Part shown: positions 21,375 through 31,439 of the stretch, one piece after another | Layout of the letters: the number at the start of each line of letters is the position of its first letter | How positions within the stretch are numbered: position 1 is the first letter of the stretch | IMG/VR virus record: IMGVR_UViG_3300028610_000318 | Location: 1 to 46,258 of that record | Strand: one strand, 5' to 3' | DNA length: 46,258 nucleotides | Origin: a virus | The notes under the pieces: model-generated | The model's database searches: none | Told to the model about the DNA's origin: nothing | Seen by the model: the letters and a program-made list of their open reading frames with translations, nothing else | Program-made: the position numbers and the translations under genes

Positions 21375-24300
21375 TTAGTCCGCAAAAGGACTTTTGTTTG
21401 CTTTTAATCTTTTTTTTGCATGTCTCACGGCTTTATCCACGATGCTTTGAGGGACAACGTCATTGAAGTCTTCGTCCAGCGGAATAGCCAAGAGAACATC
21501 CATCTCTTTAGGGGTAAGCGTCGGCACTATCAAGGGGATTTGCGTTTCTTTGCCATCAAAGCTAACTCCGATACTAATCTCTGTGGAAATAGTCCCATCT
21601 GGCCGCTTGAGTGGGCCTAGAAAACCCTGCCCTTTTCTCGTCTTGTCTGCCCGCCTCCCTAAATCCTGCCTGTTAGTGCTTTCTGGTTGGATAAAAAACA
21701 ATTCCGCCTTCGCGTCTTCCCTGGCATCATCTAAAATATCCTGCAACCATTGCCTTCTTATGAAATCATCCGGTTTCAATTGCTTTAGTGCGGGATATGC
21801 CTGTATTCCCCTTTTTATGAATTCTGCATAAGTGTCCTGCAATGCCTTATGTTGATCTGAATTGAGCTTTATGTCGCTGATATTCCTGCCAATTTCCCTT
21901 ACCGCTATATTACTATCTTCAAATAACGAATAATCCTTACCCAGCCCCTTCCTGAGTTGCCTGAATGCTTTATTTGCCCCTTTCTGAGTATTGGCAGCCA
22001 CTTTTCTAGTAGCCCTCGCAACACCCATTTCTTCTTTAAGGCGATCTGTTCTGTCTAAATCGTCGTTCTCTGCCTCCCACAAAACCTCTTCTTTACGATA
22101 TGGAACAAGATCCGCAAAATCCTTACTATATAATTCCTGCGCCTTATCGTTTACCATTAGTTCGTATTCTTTGCGGGCAGAGGGCGCGTAAGTCTGTATT
22201 CCGGCACCGGCAAAGCCCAGCACCATTGTACTAACTCCACCCTCAATCGCGTCGGCAAGGGTAATGCCCTCGGTTTCATACTCGCTAAACATTTTATCTT
22301 TTATATCCTGAAGGTAAAGGGGTATGAATTTGTTTTTAATTACTTTAGCCAAAACTTTGGGATCGTCAATATCCTCTCCCTCAAAAGTGCTGCCTGTAAC
22401 TTTGTCAATGGCCAGTGACCATAAAGGATTTAGTTTCCCCGTAGCATATCGTTTTGCTATTTCCAGCGCAGCAGCGTCTTTGACTAATCCTGTTGAAGTG
22501 TCTTTTGTTTCACCGGACACTATTCGTGCCAATAATACCTGTATTTGCACATCCCCGCCAAGTACGTCAAACCTTGTATCCCCTATTTTTAATTTCAGGA
22601 AATCGGCACTTCGCGGATCTTTTTCTATTTCGTATCCATTCAAAGACGCATAATGGGCAAGTCTCTCGTATCTCCTCCATTTGGCAACTGTATCGCTTGC
22701 CAGCATTCTCCTCATTGCATTGGGAGTTTCTCTGCCAAACATGAGTTTTGCGGCGGCGGAGTGCCTCCCCCATTTGGACGCAGTAAATCTTGGCGCAAAC
22801 ATAACCTTTTTAGCTGTTTCAGCCATTGATTTCATTGCCTTGTTACCAGCGGCTATATTATCTAAATCGGCTCTCCCTGTCATATTATTTACATAGGTTG
22901 CCCACTTCGACAGCAACTCATCGTCACCGCTTCTACCGGTTCGCTCGATTATCTTTAGCCCCTCATCGAACCAATCAACTCTTATCTGATTCAATCCCGT
23001 TACATATCCCCGTTCAAACGACTTCACAATCCTTCCCAGTACCGGAACCTTGTGAAGCCATTCGGCCATAAACACTTCTTCCCTGCCAACCATACCAACA
23101 TCGTCACCGAACTTACCAAGAAACAATCCATGCTCGACTCCAACTTTTCCGGCTTTTCTGAATCTAATAGCATCGTCCATGTGCCTTGCGTATTGCGGAG
23201 AGAATAACGATCTTGCAGCAACTGCGAAAGAACGCACGGCTTCGGATGGCCTCGACCATGCCCTGTAATTCGCCTGCCTTAAAAGAAACGACAGTTCGCC
23301 TGTAGTCATCATAGTTCTGGATGTTGCAGACAGGCCCCTCAAAATCTTACCACCTGCATCGAAAGCTTTTCCGGCTACACCCGTAGGCTTTGAAGTGAAT
23401 TTTACCAGGGAATTGGCAAAATCATTACCAAACACATCCCTTAATAACTCGACTTCCCCCGCCGTCAACAGTTCACCGTATTCATATAATTTAGCAAGGG
23501 CCTCGTGAGTATTGGCCTGTGTGTATATTTTGCCTGAAAAATTATGGTTAGCGATGACTTTGTTCATTGTAGTCAAATCATCAGCAGCGGACTCAGATAC
23601 TTCCAGTAATGGCTTAAATGCTTTTTCCGACACTTCCGTTCTTCCGGCAGCCCTCATTCTTGCCGCCATACCTGCACCGTACTCTCCCGTCTCGCTGGCC
23701 TTTCTCGCCGATGCGTGCATTCTCGCAGCACCTTGTCTTCTCTGGGCTGTTATAAATTCCTGCTTGGTTATTCTCGCATCGCCTGAGTCTTTTATATATT
23801 GAAAAGTCCTTTTAAGAGCATCGTCTATTTCCTGCTGAGCAGGTTTGGTTCCCAATACCCCCACCTGCCTGAAATTAACCGCGTCGTCAACAGCAGCCAG
23901 CTCCTCGTCCGTCATTTGTCCTAAGAAATTCTTAATGCCTTTTTTCTTTACAAGATCCTCACCCGCATCATACGCAGCACCAGTGAATCTCGACATAGCC
24001 TGGTGAGCCGTTCTTTTTACTGCACTTGACACATTAGCCTCTATTACCAACTCGCCAACTACATCGTACATCCACTCCTGCCCCTCTGGGGTATTAAAGA
24101 CATTAGTCACAACGGCACCGACAGACGGCAATGTTTCTTCCGGGACGGATGGTTTGGTAAGAATAGAAGGAATATCTTGGGATAGCTCTAGTGTCCTGTT
24201 CATTATATCGTCATTTACCGCTACGGGTGTTCCTGGCGACAGAGTAAATGTGAGATCGGCCATCGCTATCCAGAACCCCTGACTCTTGCGAATGTCTCCA

Positions 24301-24650
24301 AATCTTTCCGATCTCGCAGATATACCGGAGAGAGCCATAGCAGAACGAATCAATCTACTTGGATACCCAAGAACAAAGCTGGTGTTCTTTAGCATTTCTC
24401 TCGTTTGAGCCTGCCTTATAAGTGTTTGCTCCGATGGCTGCGGAACCGCAAAGGGATCGGCGGGGACAGAGGATGGATCTACTGGTTGATTTGCCGTATC
24501 ATTAAACCACGTCTCTATCCCTCTTTGCGCGACAATACCGCCAACATCCCTCCCGTCCTGCGCAAGCTCCTCAGTAGATGAAACCTCTGTTAAAGACAGA
24601 GGCGATATATCCAGTGATTTATTCAGTTTTCTCAGATCGTCGAAACTCAC
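21375..24650 (-). CDS. Large internal virion (ejection) protein, gp16-like position
   Basis: A 1091-residue, mostly helical protein. The C-terminal 100 residues contain 'GFLGPLKRPDGTISTEISIGVSFDGKE..IPLIVPTLTPKEMD', a module found at the end of many phage ejection proteins. I see no N-terminal lytic transglycosylase domain, unlike T7 gp16. Its place after the gp14/gp15-like genes supports a core ejection role, forming the channel for DNA entry. Start overlaps the upstream stop by four bases. Confidence 0.8.
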   Translation of the reverse strand: MSFDDLRKLNKSLDISPLSLTEVSSTEELAQDGRDVGGIVAQRGIETWFNDTANQPVDPSSVPADPFAVPQPSEQTLIRQAQTREMLKNTSFVLGYPSRLIRSAMALSGISARSERFGDIRKSQGFWIAMADLTFTLSPGTPVAVNDDIMNRTLELSQDIPSILTKPSVPEETLPSVGAVVTNVFNTPEGQEWMYDVVGELVIEANVSSAVKRTAHQAMSRFTGAAYDAGEDLVKKKGIKNFLGQMTDEELAAVDDAVNFRQVGVLGTKPAQQEIDDALKRTFQYIKDSGDARITKQEFITAQRRQGAARMHASARKASETGEYGAGMAARMRAAGRTEVSEKAFKPLLEVSESAADDLTTMNKVIANHNFSGKIYTQANTHEALAKLYEYGELLTAGEVELLRDVFGNDFANSLVKFTSKPTGVAGKAFDAGGKILRGLSATSRTMMTTGELSFLLRQANYRAWSRPSEAVRSFAVAARSLFSPQYARHMDDAIRFRKAGKVGVEHGLFLGKFGDDVGMVGREEVFMAEWLHKVPVLGRIVKSFERGYVTGLNQIRVDWFDEGLKIIERTGRSGDDELLSKWATYVNNMTGRADLDNIAAGNKAMKSMAETAKKVMFAPRFTASKWGRHSAAAKLMFGRETPNAMRRMLASDTVAKWRRYERLAHYASLNGYEIEKDPRSADFLKLKIGDTRFDVLGGDVQIQVLLARIVSGETKDTSTGLVKDAAALEIAKRYATGKLNPLWSLAIDKVTGSTFEGEDIDDPKVLAKVIKNKFIPLYLQDIKDKMFSEYETEGITLADAIEGGVSTMVLGFAGAGIQTYAPSARKEYELMVNDKAQELYSKDFADLVPYRKEEVLWEAENDDLDRTDRLKEEMGVARATRKVAANTQKGANKAFRQLRKGLGKDYSLFEDSNIAVREIGRNISDIKLNSDQHKALQDTYAEFIKRGIQAYPALKQLKPDDFIRRQWLQDILDDAREDAKAELFFIQPESTNRQDLGRRADKTRKGQGFLGPLKRPDGTISTEISIGVSFDGKETQIPLIVPTLTPKEMDVLLAIPLDEDFNDVVPQSIVDKAVRHAKKRLKANKSPFAD

Positions 24651-26281
24651 TTATTTATAACCTCGGCTATTTCCGCATTTGTCATTCCTCTACTGGAAGC
24701 CTCTACTATATCCGCTTTCTGTTGATTGCTGGCTCTGCTCCATACCGAGTCGGAAAAACCTTCCGGTTTCGGAATTCGCTCGCCGGAAAATTCCTTAAAA
24801 TCATTTATTTTTTCACCAAGCTTTTTCTTTCTGAACTTCTCCCATACCGTAGCGGTAATAGCCGTAGCTTCAACGCCGCTTATAACATCTTTGCCGGTGA
24901 GCCTCATTGTTCGATTTATCTCTCCCTCAATAAGAGATAACTGATGTTTGTTGACTTGCAACAGATAAGCATTGCTACTGGCCTCCCTTTGCTCTGCGGA
25001 TGTCATGGTTCCGGCCAGTTCCCTTACTTTAAATCTTGCCTCTCTGTCGGTGAACCTGCCAATAAGAGCATTGCCTATCTGATCCACACCGGCTTTTGTT
25101 GCAATATCAATAGCGTCCCTACCGCCATCTTTTGCCAATTTTCTTAATCTGCCTCTGGTTTCCCTTGTGATAAAACCATCGGTTGCAGCATTGTTTATCT
25201 GTTGGTACATTTGAGACGTATCTATTATTCCTGTTTCCAATGAAGACATTAAACTGTCAAGTCGCTGTATCGATAAATCATTGTCAACTAACGGCCAATC
25301 TTTTTCTATATCCCTCCTGTTGGACTCATCAATATCCCTCAAGAGCCTTCTTTTTGCTTCAACATCTAAATTACTTGCTCTTATATCAGTGACAGATGTT
25401 GTTCTTTTGGGGTCGTTAATGCCATCATGCAAATCATTCTCTATAGCCTTTTGCTCTGCCTCTTTTGCCGCGTTAGTATCTGCTTCTATCTGCGTTTCTC
25501 TCGAATTTGCGAGTCTTATAAGTGATTGTATATCAGAGCTTGGCAAATCCTCCTCTGGAATTTCACCCTCACCTTTTTTTCTATTCTTCAATTCGGTATC
25601 TAATAGTTCTCTGGATGCTGTTGGGGCAACAGCTATATCGTTACTCCATTGCTCGTTTTGTGTTTTTACCACATCTGCCTGCGCATCAGCCTCTATTTTT
25701 CTGAGCAATTCCTGAACTTCAAATTCGTCAAATCTCTGTCTTAGTCTCGCGGTAATTTCTTCTTTCGATTCCGCTATTTCGATTTCATCACCATCTTCTA
25801 TTGATCTGGCATACTGGGCGGATGCCGCAGCTATGTTATCGGTGAGTTTTTGCTGTAAGGCGGCGGAATTGATAATGAGCTTTTGTTTATCGCTCCATAT
25901 CTCACCCCTCGCCTCTTCCCTCTCTCTTTCTTTCTCACTTAAATCAAGTTTGGTAACTCTTTTTTCGTATGCCTGTAGTTCCATTTCAAACGCTCTTGGC
26001 CACTGTTCCGACTGAGGAGTATTTTCCATGAACGTTTTCATTCGTATATCACTGATATCCCTCATATTATCGGCACGCATCCGTCCCTCTGCATCCAGTT
26101 CATCCCTCCATTTCTTTTCCATAAGAACTTTAAGCTTTTCCTCCCGCCGCAGTTGAGCCCCAACCCGACTAACCGCAGCACCCAACTGTTGCAATCCCCG
26201 CCCACCTGGGCCTAAATCCACACCAAGGGGTGCTGTTACCGCTTGTTCAACCGGAACTGCTGCTTTACTTATTCTTGGCAT
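24647..26281 (-). CDS. Internal virion protein, gp15-like, coiled-coil rich
   Basis: ATG at 26281 is chosen because GGGAG lies nine bases upstream; an upstream start at 26299 is less likely. The 544-residue protein begins PRISKAAVPV and is almost entirely helical with long Glu/Lys/Arg coiled coils. Its C-terminus has a 'GFSDSVWSRASNQQKADIVEASSRGMT' segment. Size, position and composition match the second ejection protein of podoviruses. Confidence 0.8.
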   Translation of the reverse strand: MPRISKAAVPVEQAVTAPLGVDLGPGGRGLQQLGAAVSRVGAQLRREEKLKVLMEKKWRDELDAEGRMRADNMRDISDIRMKTFMENTPQSEQWPRAFEMELQAYEKRVTKLDLSEKEREREEARGEIWSDKQKLIINSAALQQKLTDNIAAASAQYARSIEDGDEIEIAESKEEITARLRQRFDEFEVQELLRKIEADAQADVVKTQNEQWSNDIAVAPTASRELLDTELKNRKKGEGEIPEEDLPSSDIQSLIRLANSRETQIEADTNAAKEAEQKAIENDLHDGINDPKRTTSVTDIRASNLDVEAKRRLLRDIDESNRRDIEKDWPLVDNDLSIQRLDSLMSSLETGIIDTSQMYQQINNAATDGFITRETRGRLRKLAKDGGRDAIDIATKAGVDQIGNALIGRFTDREARFKVRELAGTMTSAEQREASSNAYLLQVNKHQLSLIEGEINRTMRLTGKDVISGVEATAITATVWEKFRKKKLGEKINDFKEFSGERIPKPEGFSDSVWSRASNQQKADIVEASSRGMTNAEIAEVINK

Positions 26282-26759
26282 TTCTACTCCCGAATGCACC
26301 TAAGGCACTTGACGCTGCGCCTAAAATGGCTGATTGTTTTTGCGCCTTTGCTCTTGTTTTTGCGAAACTTCCCTGCAATCTCTGAACGTCTGCTGCCGCT
26401 CCTAATCTTTTTTCGTCAATTAAACCTTTCCTTGCAGTTAAAGCCTTGTCAATAGCAAACGATTCTGCAATATCGGCCAATACTCCAATAGGTGTTCCCT
26501 CACCCAACGCTACACCGCTTTTACCGAATCTTGCAATCTGCTGGCCGGATGTTATCTTTTCCTGTTTGGAAATTCGTTCAACTTCAATCTCAGCCGCTTC
26601 ACGCCTTGATCGGCCCTCTCTTTCAAGTTGTTGCGCATTATGTTCGGCAATAGCAGCAGAAGTTGTACTCTCCAACGCGGCAATTCTGCCTTGTTCGAGT
26701 TGTCCTTCCGCAGAAAGTGCCGCTCCGCCTGCTGTTAGTAATAGGGGCAGGAATGCCAT
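26265..26759 (-). CDS. Internal virion protein, gp14-like
   Basis: A 164-residue protein with a short hydrophobic N-terminus (FLPLLLTAGGAAL), then an Ala/Glu/Arg-rich helical body and a small hydrophobic C-terminal helix (ILGAASSALGAFG). This matches the small Ala-rich ejection protein of T7-like phages. Overlaps both neighbours. Confidence 0.75.
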   Translation of the reverse strand: MAFLPLLLTAGGAALSAEGQLEQGRIAALESTTSAAIAEHNAQQLEREGRSRREAAEIEVERISKQEKITSGQQIARFGKSGVALGEGTPIGVLADIAESFAIDKALTARKGLIDEKRLGAAADVQRLQGSFAKTRAKAQKQSAILGAASSALGAFGSRNAKNK

Positions 26760-27136
26760 ATTTCAAACCAATCGTAAATTACATTGTCGTATATTGCAGT
26801 TTCACCAGTAGGTATAAAGCCAAAAAACATTGCAGTTCTATGGCCCTCTTTAAAGTCTTTTCTAACCAATGCCGTCGCTTTTTCAACTCCAAGTTTTTCC
26901 ATAATAATTCTAATACCGGATTTTATAACCCTGACTAACCCAATCGTATGCCTCAAGTGTTTCTTAACCTGTATCCAGAACATAACCTCTTTACCAACTA
27001 ATGCCCCGCCTAACGCAACCACTTCGTCACCGTCAACTACTGTAATCCTGACACTATCCCTTCTTATACTGACAGCACCCAGTCCCTCTACCCATTCACC
27101 TTCTAAATCGCTTTCCCTGAATTCTCTTAATTTCAT
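26735..27136 (-). CDS. gp13-like internal virion / acetyltransferase-fold protein
   Basis: A 133-residue protein with a GNAT-like pattern: 'RESDLEGEW', beta strands around 'ALGGALVGKEVMFWIQV', a helix 'RVIKSGIRIIMEKLGVEKATALV' and 'GHRTAMFFGFIPTGE'. Proteins of this size and fold stand at the gp13 position in many podoviruses. Acetyl-CoA binding is not evident. It probably helps assemble or eject the internal proteins. Confidence 0.65.
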   Translation of the reverse strand: MKLREFRESDLEGEWVEGLGAVSIRRDSVRITVVDGDEVVALGGALVGKEVMFWIQVKKHLRHTIGLVRVIKSGIRIIMEKLGVEKATALVRKDFKEGHRTAMFFGFIPTGETAIYDNVIYDWFEIWHSCPYY

Positions 27137-27807
27137 CGTTTTTCCTCCACTTCAAAGGACGTGATTATCGCCAATACCGTCATTGGGAACGGTGTATCCG
27201 ATATCACAGTTTCGTAAGCGTCCGAAGTAAATCCACCTTTAGTGGAAATAGTCGCATCCTTTGAATCATTGGAAAAAACCGCACCCATTTCACTCAGGTA
27301 GGTATTATTGCCATATTCCTGTCCGGCCTTGCCGCCTTTTGTTCTTATATACCTTACAACAGTTTCATTTATTCTCTTTATTCGGGACTGCATGGTAGGC
27401 TGGGCCGGTAATTCCAGTCGTGGTGTGCGGACTTTAAAAGTATACGGTAAACCCACAGTGTAATCCGTCAATATTTCCGGCGCAACAATCTCTCCGCCTG
27501 ACACTGTTTGAGTCGTTACTACCCCGCCGCCGGATACTAAAGTGACAAGTTCACCCTCAAGATGATCGAGTCCCGTAATAATAGCCGAGCCGCCTGCCGG
27601 ATCGTCTACGAGTCTTACATACCCTTCAAATATCGACGTAGTAAATTGAACAAATTCAGTACCACTTGCAATAAAAGCAAGTCGATACGAATCGCCGCCG
27701 CCCGTCTCGCCAGTTCCGGCTATGAAAAAATTATCATCCAGCCACGAGACATATACAAAGTCATCGTCTGAGAATCCATGAGCGGGATGATATACATACA
27801 AATCCAT
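27133..27807 (-). CDS. Tail nozzle (gp12-like) protein, C-terminal part
   Basis: A 224-residue protein containing the 'GLDHLEGELVTLVSGG...VSGGEIVAP' segment and 'YTVGLPYTFKVRT.....PTMQSRIKRIN', normally found in the C-terminal third of the tail nozzle/tubular protein B. The N-terminal two thirds are encoded separately at 28443-30875, with two small genes between. The nozzle thus appears split into two chains. N-terminal residues 1-80 look like the strand-rich domain that precedes this segment in the full protein. Confidence 0.75.
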   Translation of the reverse strand: MDLYVYHPAHGFSDDDFVYVSWLDDNFFIAGTGETGGGDSYRLAFIASGTEFVQFTTSIFEGYVRLVDDPAGGSAIITGLDHLEGELVTLVSGGGVVTTQTVSGGEIVAPEILTDYTVGLPYTFKVRTPRLELPAQPTMQSRIKRINETVVRYIRTKGGKAGQEYGNNTYLSEMGAVFSNDSKDATISTKGGFTSDAYETVISDTPFPMTVLAIITSFEVEEKR

Positions 27808-28034
27808 TATATTCCAATCGCATCGAGTTTCTGTACCATGATAGTAGCGGCATCCTTCAATTCAAGAAGTTCGGCCTCTTTCGCATCGATCAAGTCCATC
27901 TTATTCTTAATGTTGGTAAGAGAAATATCCGTGCCGTCCGGTACATTTCCATAAGTCTCACCGGCAAGGAAATTAAACTCAGCCCTGCTCATATGAACGA
28001 TTACCTGTTCGCTTCCATATCCTACCTTAATCAT
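27807..28034 (-). CDS. Small virion-operon protein (75 aa)
   Basis: A 75-residue, helical C-terminus (KNKMDLIDAKEAELLELKDA) after a short beta segment. GGAAGG precedes ATG. It sits between the two halves of the nozzle gene. It may be an adaptor or chaperone; unknown. Confidence 0.65.
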   Translation of the reverse strand: MIKVGYGSEQVIVHMSRAEFNFLAGETYGNVPDGTDISLTNIKNKMDLIDAKEAELLELKDAATIMVQKLDAIGI

Positions 28035-28036
28035 AA

Positions 28037-28432
28037 TTACCTTCCTATTGCAAACCAGCGTATCCTTTGCTCGACTGCGCTGTCTTTGGCTATATCAAAT
28101 TCTGTACCGACTATATTGTGAACACTAACTTGTTGCGCTCCATCTATTCCAAGGATAGCATATGCCTGAAATGTTATAGTCCATCCACTATCAACGGCAC
28201 TGACATCTATAGTTTCTGACGAAGTTACTGTATTATCGCCCCATGCTATTCTTACTCCATTTGGAAATACGCAGAATCCATTAGATTCCGCTGCCGGTGT
28301 ACCTATCGCAGCCGGGTCCCACCCCATAACACTTAGCTTATGTGTACCGTCAGTCTTATCATGTTCTGTATCGAAAGCCGCCGCCATTGCATCGTTCCAA
28401 TTCGTTACGCCATTTCCAGGCCATGCAGTCAT
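28037..28432 (-). CDS. Fibre-like small protein inserted in the nozzle region
   Basis: A 131-residue protein. The N-terminus 'NWNDAMAAAFDTEHDKTDGTHK' resembles fibre shaft-joining segments. The C-terminal half is a beta domain ending 'RIRWFAIGR', as in phage fibre tip (gp53-like) domains. Likely a short side fibre subunit or tail tip. GGAG precedes ATG. Confidence 0.65.
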   Translation of the reverse strand: MTAWPGNGVTNWNDAMAAAFDTEHDKTDGTHKLSVMGWDPAAIGTPAAESNGFCVFPNGVRIAWGDNTVTSSETIDVSAVDSGWTITFQAYAILGIDGAQQVSVHNIVGTEFDIAKDSAVEQRIRWFAIGR

Positions 28433-28442
28433 AATTCACTCC

Positions 28443-30875
28443 TTAAACCAGAACCCCGCCACAGGGGCCGGAATTACATAAACCAAAATTACACCTGATT
28501 GTATCAGATGCACATACTATCTGTTGAGGATCGTTGCCGGATGTTACCTGGATAGACGAATCCATTAAAATAGACTCATCCATACTCGTAGTAGTTCTTA
28601 TAGCAAATTCCTCGATATATCTCACCGTGGAACTATCGATAGTCCTTCGGATTGAAAACGTCACCACATCCTCAGTGTCACCGCTTGTAACACACACGCT
28701 CTCAAAGAACCCGTCTACAGGAAAGAATCCTGCCTGACTCAATGTGCCTGTTATCAGCCTCGCCCAACCTGTTACCTCTTCCAGTGGTTCGTAAACCATC
28801 ATAGCTAAAGTACCGTCAGTTCTTATAAGATAAACCGCCCCTTCGGTAGTTTTCTGTACTGCTATATAGATTGGCGACGATTCGAGAATTGTATTATTCA
28901 ATCTATTGGAATCGAACGATCTTAACGAAGCGGACTGTAAATCGAACTGCATTCCCCTTAATCTTCTTTTTGCTCTTTGAACATAAAAAAGAGCGTCATT
29001 AAGTATTACCGGCTGTATACCGGAACTTCCGTAAGCAGACTGGTTTCTTACTTTCACGTCGTCGGGAATAATTGCATTATCGGGATCGGCTGCACTTAAC
29101 GAATATTCCTTACTTGCAGTTCCTATCAACAACATAGTCCTCGATGCCAGCCATTGAATCTGCGAAACATCGTTATCATTCAAAGTAAAAATTAAAGCAT
29201 CGTTTGCAAAAACACCTGCAAGATAGTTTTCATATTCGGAAGTCTTGCTTGCCCACATCGTCTGGGGATTATTCGTAGTTGAAGCCCACCACGATCTGTC
29301 TTCGTGGAAAGTAACTGTTCTCGGATAACCTCTCACACTTGACCATGAACCTTCCGCCCACATAGATGTAGTGGTAACGGAAGACAATTCCTGCACATTC
29401 CCCTCGTTCAGCACTTGCACTGCCGCTACCGTATCACCGCCAAGGCCATCGGTATCATCTACCGTAAACGTATCGACATCCGTAACAGTCACGAGAAACG
29501 TGATATCCTGTGTCCCGTCGTTATTAAGAAATAAGTAATTGGACAATGTTATACCGGAAAAAAATACTCTATCTCCAGTCGTGAAACCATGAGTTACCAG
29601 GTCTATACTTACATCGCCCGCTCCCGCGCCGGTACCGCCAAAATTGATTGTACCGGGATCGTCAACAAACGAAACCGCGTCTAAATGACTATGATAAACG
29701 TCATTTGTTACTGTCGCTTCGACAGAACTCGTATTTGTAAATGAATCTATATGAACTGCGCCTAATTGAATTTGTTCCTGTGCAGTTAATACGGCAGATG
29801 ATATAGCTGCACCAGCCAATACCAGTCTGTAACTTACATCGTCAAACAATTCTTCCGCTGTATATGCAACCGCTGACGTAAACGCTCTAAAGTCCTGCCA
29901 TTCACCGTTACCCTCTTTCCTTTGTAATGTCAAAGTAGCAAATGGCGAACCGGAAGGGAAACCAGAGGCATCTACGGAGAGTGTGCCTTTTATTGGTATA
30001 CCTTGAGATGTCCCTACAACAACCTGTGTAACTGTCACATCATCCGTCCTCGTACTTGCCAGTTGCCATATAGAACCGACATGCCCTGCAAGGAACGGAG
30101 TATGTCCGGTTGATATTAAAGTTCCCTGTGCGCCAACCAGATGGTAATGAGGGGAATCGAAAGCCACTTCATCATGCGTAAATGTTAATGTTAAATCATC
30201 GTCGGTATTTTCATCGAGAAACGGCCCGCCTGTAAATGGAACATCTATAATAGTCCAGTCCGTATCACCGAATCTCGATACCTTCTGAGGATGACTACCA
30301 TCGCTGGCAACATACATCACATCAGCAGACTGGGTTGTATGGAACGCTTTTATCTCTGCGATAGAACCGAATGGAGTGAAGAGTTCGTAAATCAAGTCCG
30401 TTCCGCTTGCTGTCATTGCTGTCCAATTTGCTAAATCGCCCGCATCGTCAATATCGGTACCGGCACTGGACGTATGTGCTGTGTTGCAATAGTAATAGTT
30501 TCCTGTTTCACTTCCGGTATCTTCCACCATATCATTAATAGAATATTCCGTACCACCGCCAGTATCCCAGTTAGCTAACCCGGCAGCGGGAATCACTGCC
30601 TGAACACCATCTTTGAATACTCGCATGTAATTGACACCAAATTCAAGTACATGAGTATCATCTGTAGAGAATTCAAATGCAACTACCCTGCATTCGGCTT
30701 TTGCGTCAGCACGATAAATTGTGCCCGGGCGTTTCTCGACTCCGCCATATGTCAGGACATTTCCATTTATCAGTTTGGAGCAACCCGTAAAATACTTGGC
30801 GAGATCGGTACGTCCTGTCAGATATTCAGACTGTTCGCCCGAATTGAACGAATTTTTAATCTGCTTCGTTGGCAT
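28443..30875 (-). CDS. Tail nozzle (tubular protein B, gp12-like), N-terminal part
   Basis: An 810-residue protein. The first 70 residues ('KNSFNSGEQSEYLTGRTDLAKYFTGCSKLINGNV..YGGVEKRPGT') are the standard start of podovirus nozzle proteins. A 'SVRGYPRTVTFHEDRSWWAST...QTMWASKTSEYENY' segment and 'RYIEEF' near the end match the same family. It stops before the conserved 'DHLEGE' region, which is found in the separate gene at 27133. Residues about 105-150 carry an inserted chitin-binding-like module (YYYCNTAHTSS...W). Confidence 0.85.
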   Translation of the reverse strand: MPTKQIKNSFNSGEQSEYLTGRTDLAKYFTGCSKLINGNVLTYGGVEKRPGTIYRADAKAECRVVAFEFSTDDTHVLEFGVNYMRVFKDGVQAVIPAAGLANWDTGGGTEYSINDMVEDTGSETGNYYYCNTAHTSSAGTDIDDAGDLANWTAMTASGTDLIYELFTPFGSIAEIKAFHTTQSADVMYVASDGSHPQKVSRFGDTDWTIIDVPFTGGPFLDENTDDDLTLTFTHDEVAFDSPHYHLVGAQGTLISTGHTPFLAGHVGSIWQLASTRTDDVTVTQVVVGTSQGIPIKGTLSVDASGFPSGSPFATLTLQRKEGNGEWQDFRAFTSAVAYTAEELFDDVSYRLVLAGAAISSAVLTAQEQIQLGAVHIDSFTNTSSVEATVTNDVYHSHLDAVSFVDDPGTINFGGTGAGAGDVSIDLVTHGFTTGDRVFFSGITLSNYLFLNNDGTQDITFLVTVTDVDTFTVDDTDGLGGDTVAAVQVLNEGNVQELSSVTTTSMWAEGSWSSVRGYPRTVTFHEDRSWWASTTNNPQTMWASKTSEYENYLAGVFANDALIFTLNDNDVSQIQWLASRTMLLIGTASKEYSLSAADPDNAIIPDDVKVRNQSAYGSSGIQPVILNDALFYVQRAKRRLRGMQFDLQSASLRSFDSNRLNNTILESSPIYIAVQKTTEGAVYLIRTDGTLAMMVYEPLEEVTGWARLITGTLSQAGFFPVDGFFESVCVTSGDTEDVVTFSIRRTIDSSTVRYIEEFAIRTTTSMDESILMDSSIQVTSGNDPQQIVCASDTIRCNFGLCNSGPCGGVLV

Positions 30876-31430
30876 TTAAAAGTATCTTGCCTCGATAGTA
30901 ATATCTTCCGCTCCGCTTTGCGCCGTAACATAGGGCCTTATGTATCTGAACCCTGTCATATCCCATTGAGTTCGGGCAACATCGTCATCATTAGCTCCGC
31001 CATCTTTTATAATTGATGTATGACTATCGGTGACAGTTGCGGTATCGGCCCATAGAATACCCGTCGAACGCACAGCGGTACCAAAAATGTAACTTATAGT
31101 ACAAATCTTCTCCAGTGGCCCACCGTCGGCTATACCCCAATATTCTATCGTGCAGGTATCGTTCTCTACTGCTTCTGCCGATACGATAACAACCAGCGCA
31201 TTTGCAGAAGTCTGCCCCGACGCCCCACCCATGTTCATTAGATCAAATGCGGCGGTTTGATCGGACGATCTTATTGCAAAATCGGTTGTGGCCGGTGACG
31301 TTTCGGTGGCGTCGTCTACAGTTGTTTGAATCGTTCTGTAGGAACCCATAGTCGTCCTGAGTTCACCTGCTCCCATGCAGAAATACGCAATTAACAATAT
31401 TGCCGCAATTGATACAATTAGTTTTTTCAT
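30876..31430 (-). CDS. Signal-peptide-bearing protein inside the tail-tube operon
   Basis: A 184-residue protein. Residues 1-21 form a Sec-type signal peptide (Lys-Lys, hydrophobic core, Met-Gly-Ala-Gly). The mature part is beta-rich and Thr/Asp-rich, like a small virion or decoration protein. It lies between tail tube A and nozzle B, with a clear GGAGAACAAA site and one base between stop and next start. Export signals on virion-operon proteins are uncommon. Confidence 0.75.
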   Translation of the reverse strand: MKKLIVSIAAILLIAYFCMGAGELRTTMGSYRTIQTTVDDATETSPATTDFAIRSSDQTAAFDLMNMGGASGQTSANALVVIVSAEAVENDTCTIEYWGIADGGPLEKICTISYIFGTAVRSTGILWADTATVTDSHTSIIKDGGANDDDVARTQWDMTGFRYIRPYVTAQSGAEDITIEARYF

Positions 31431-31439
31431 TTTGTTCTC

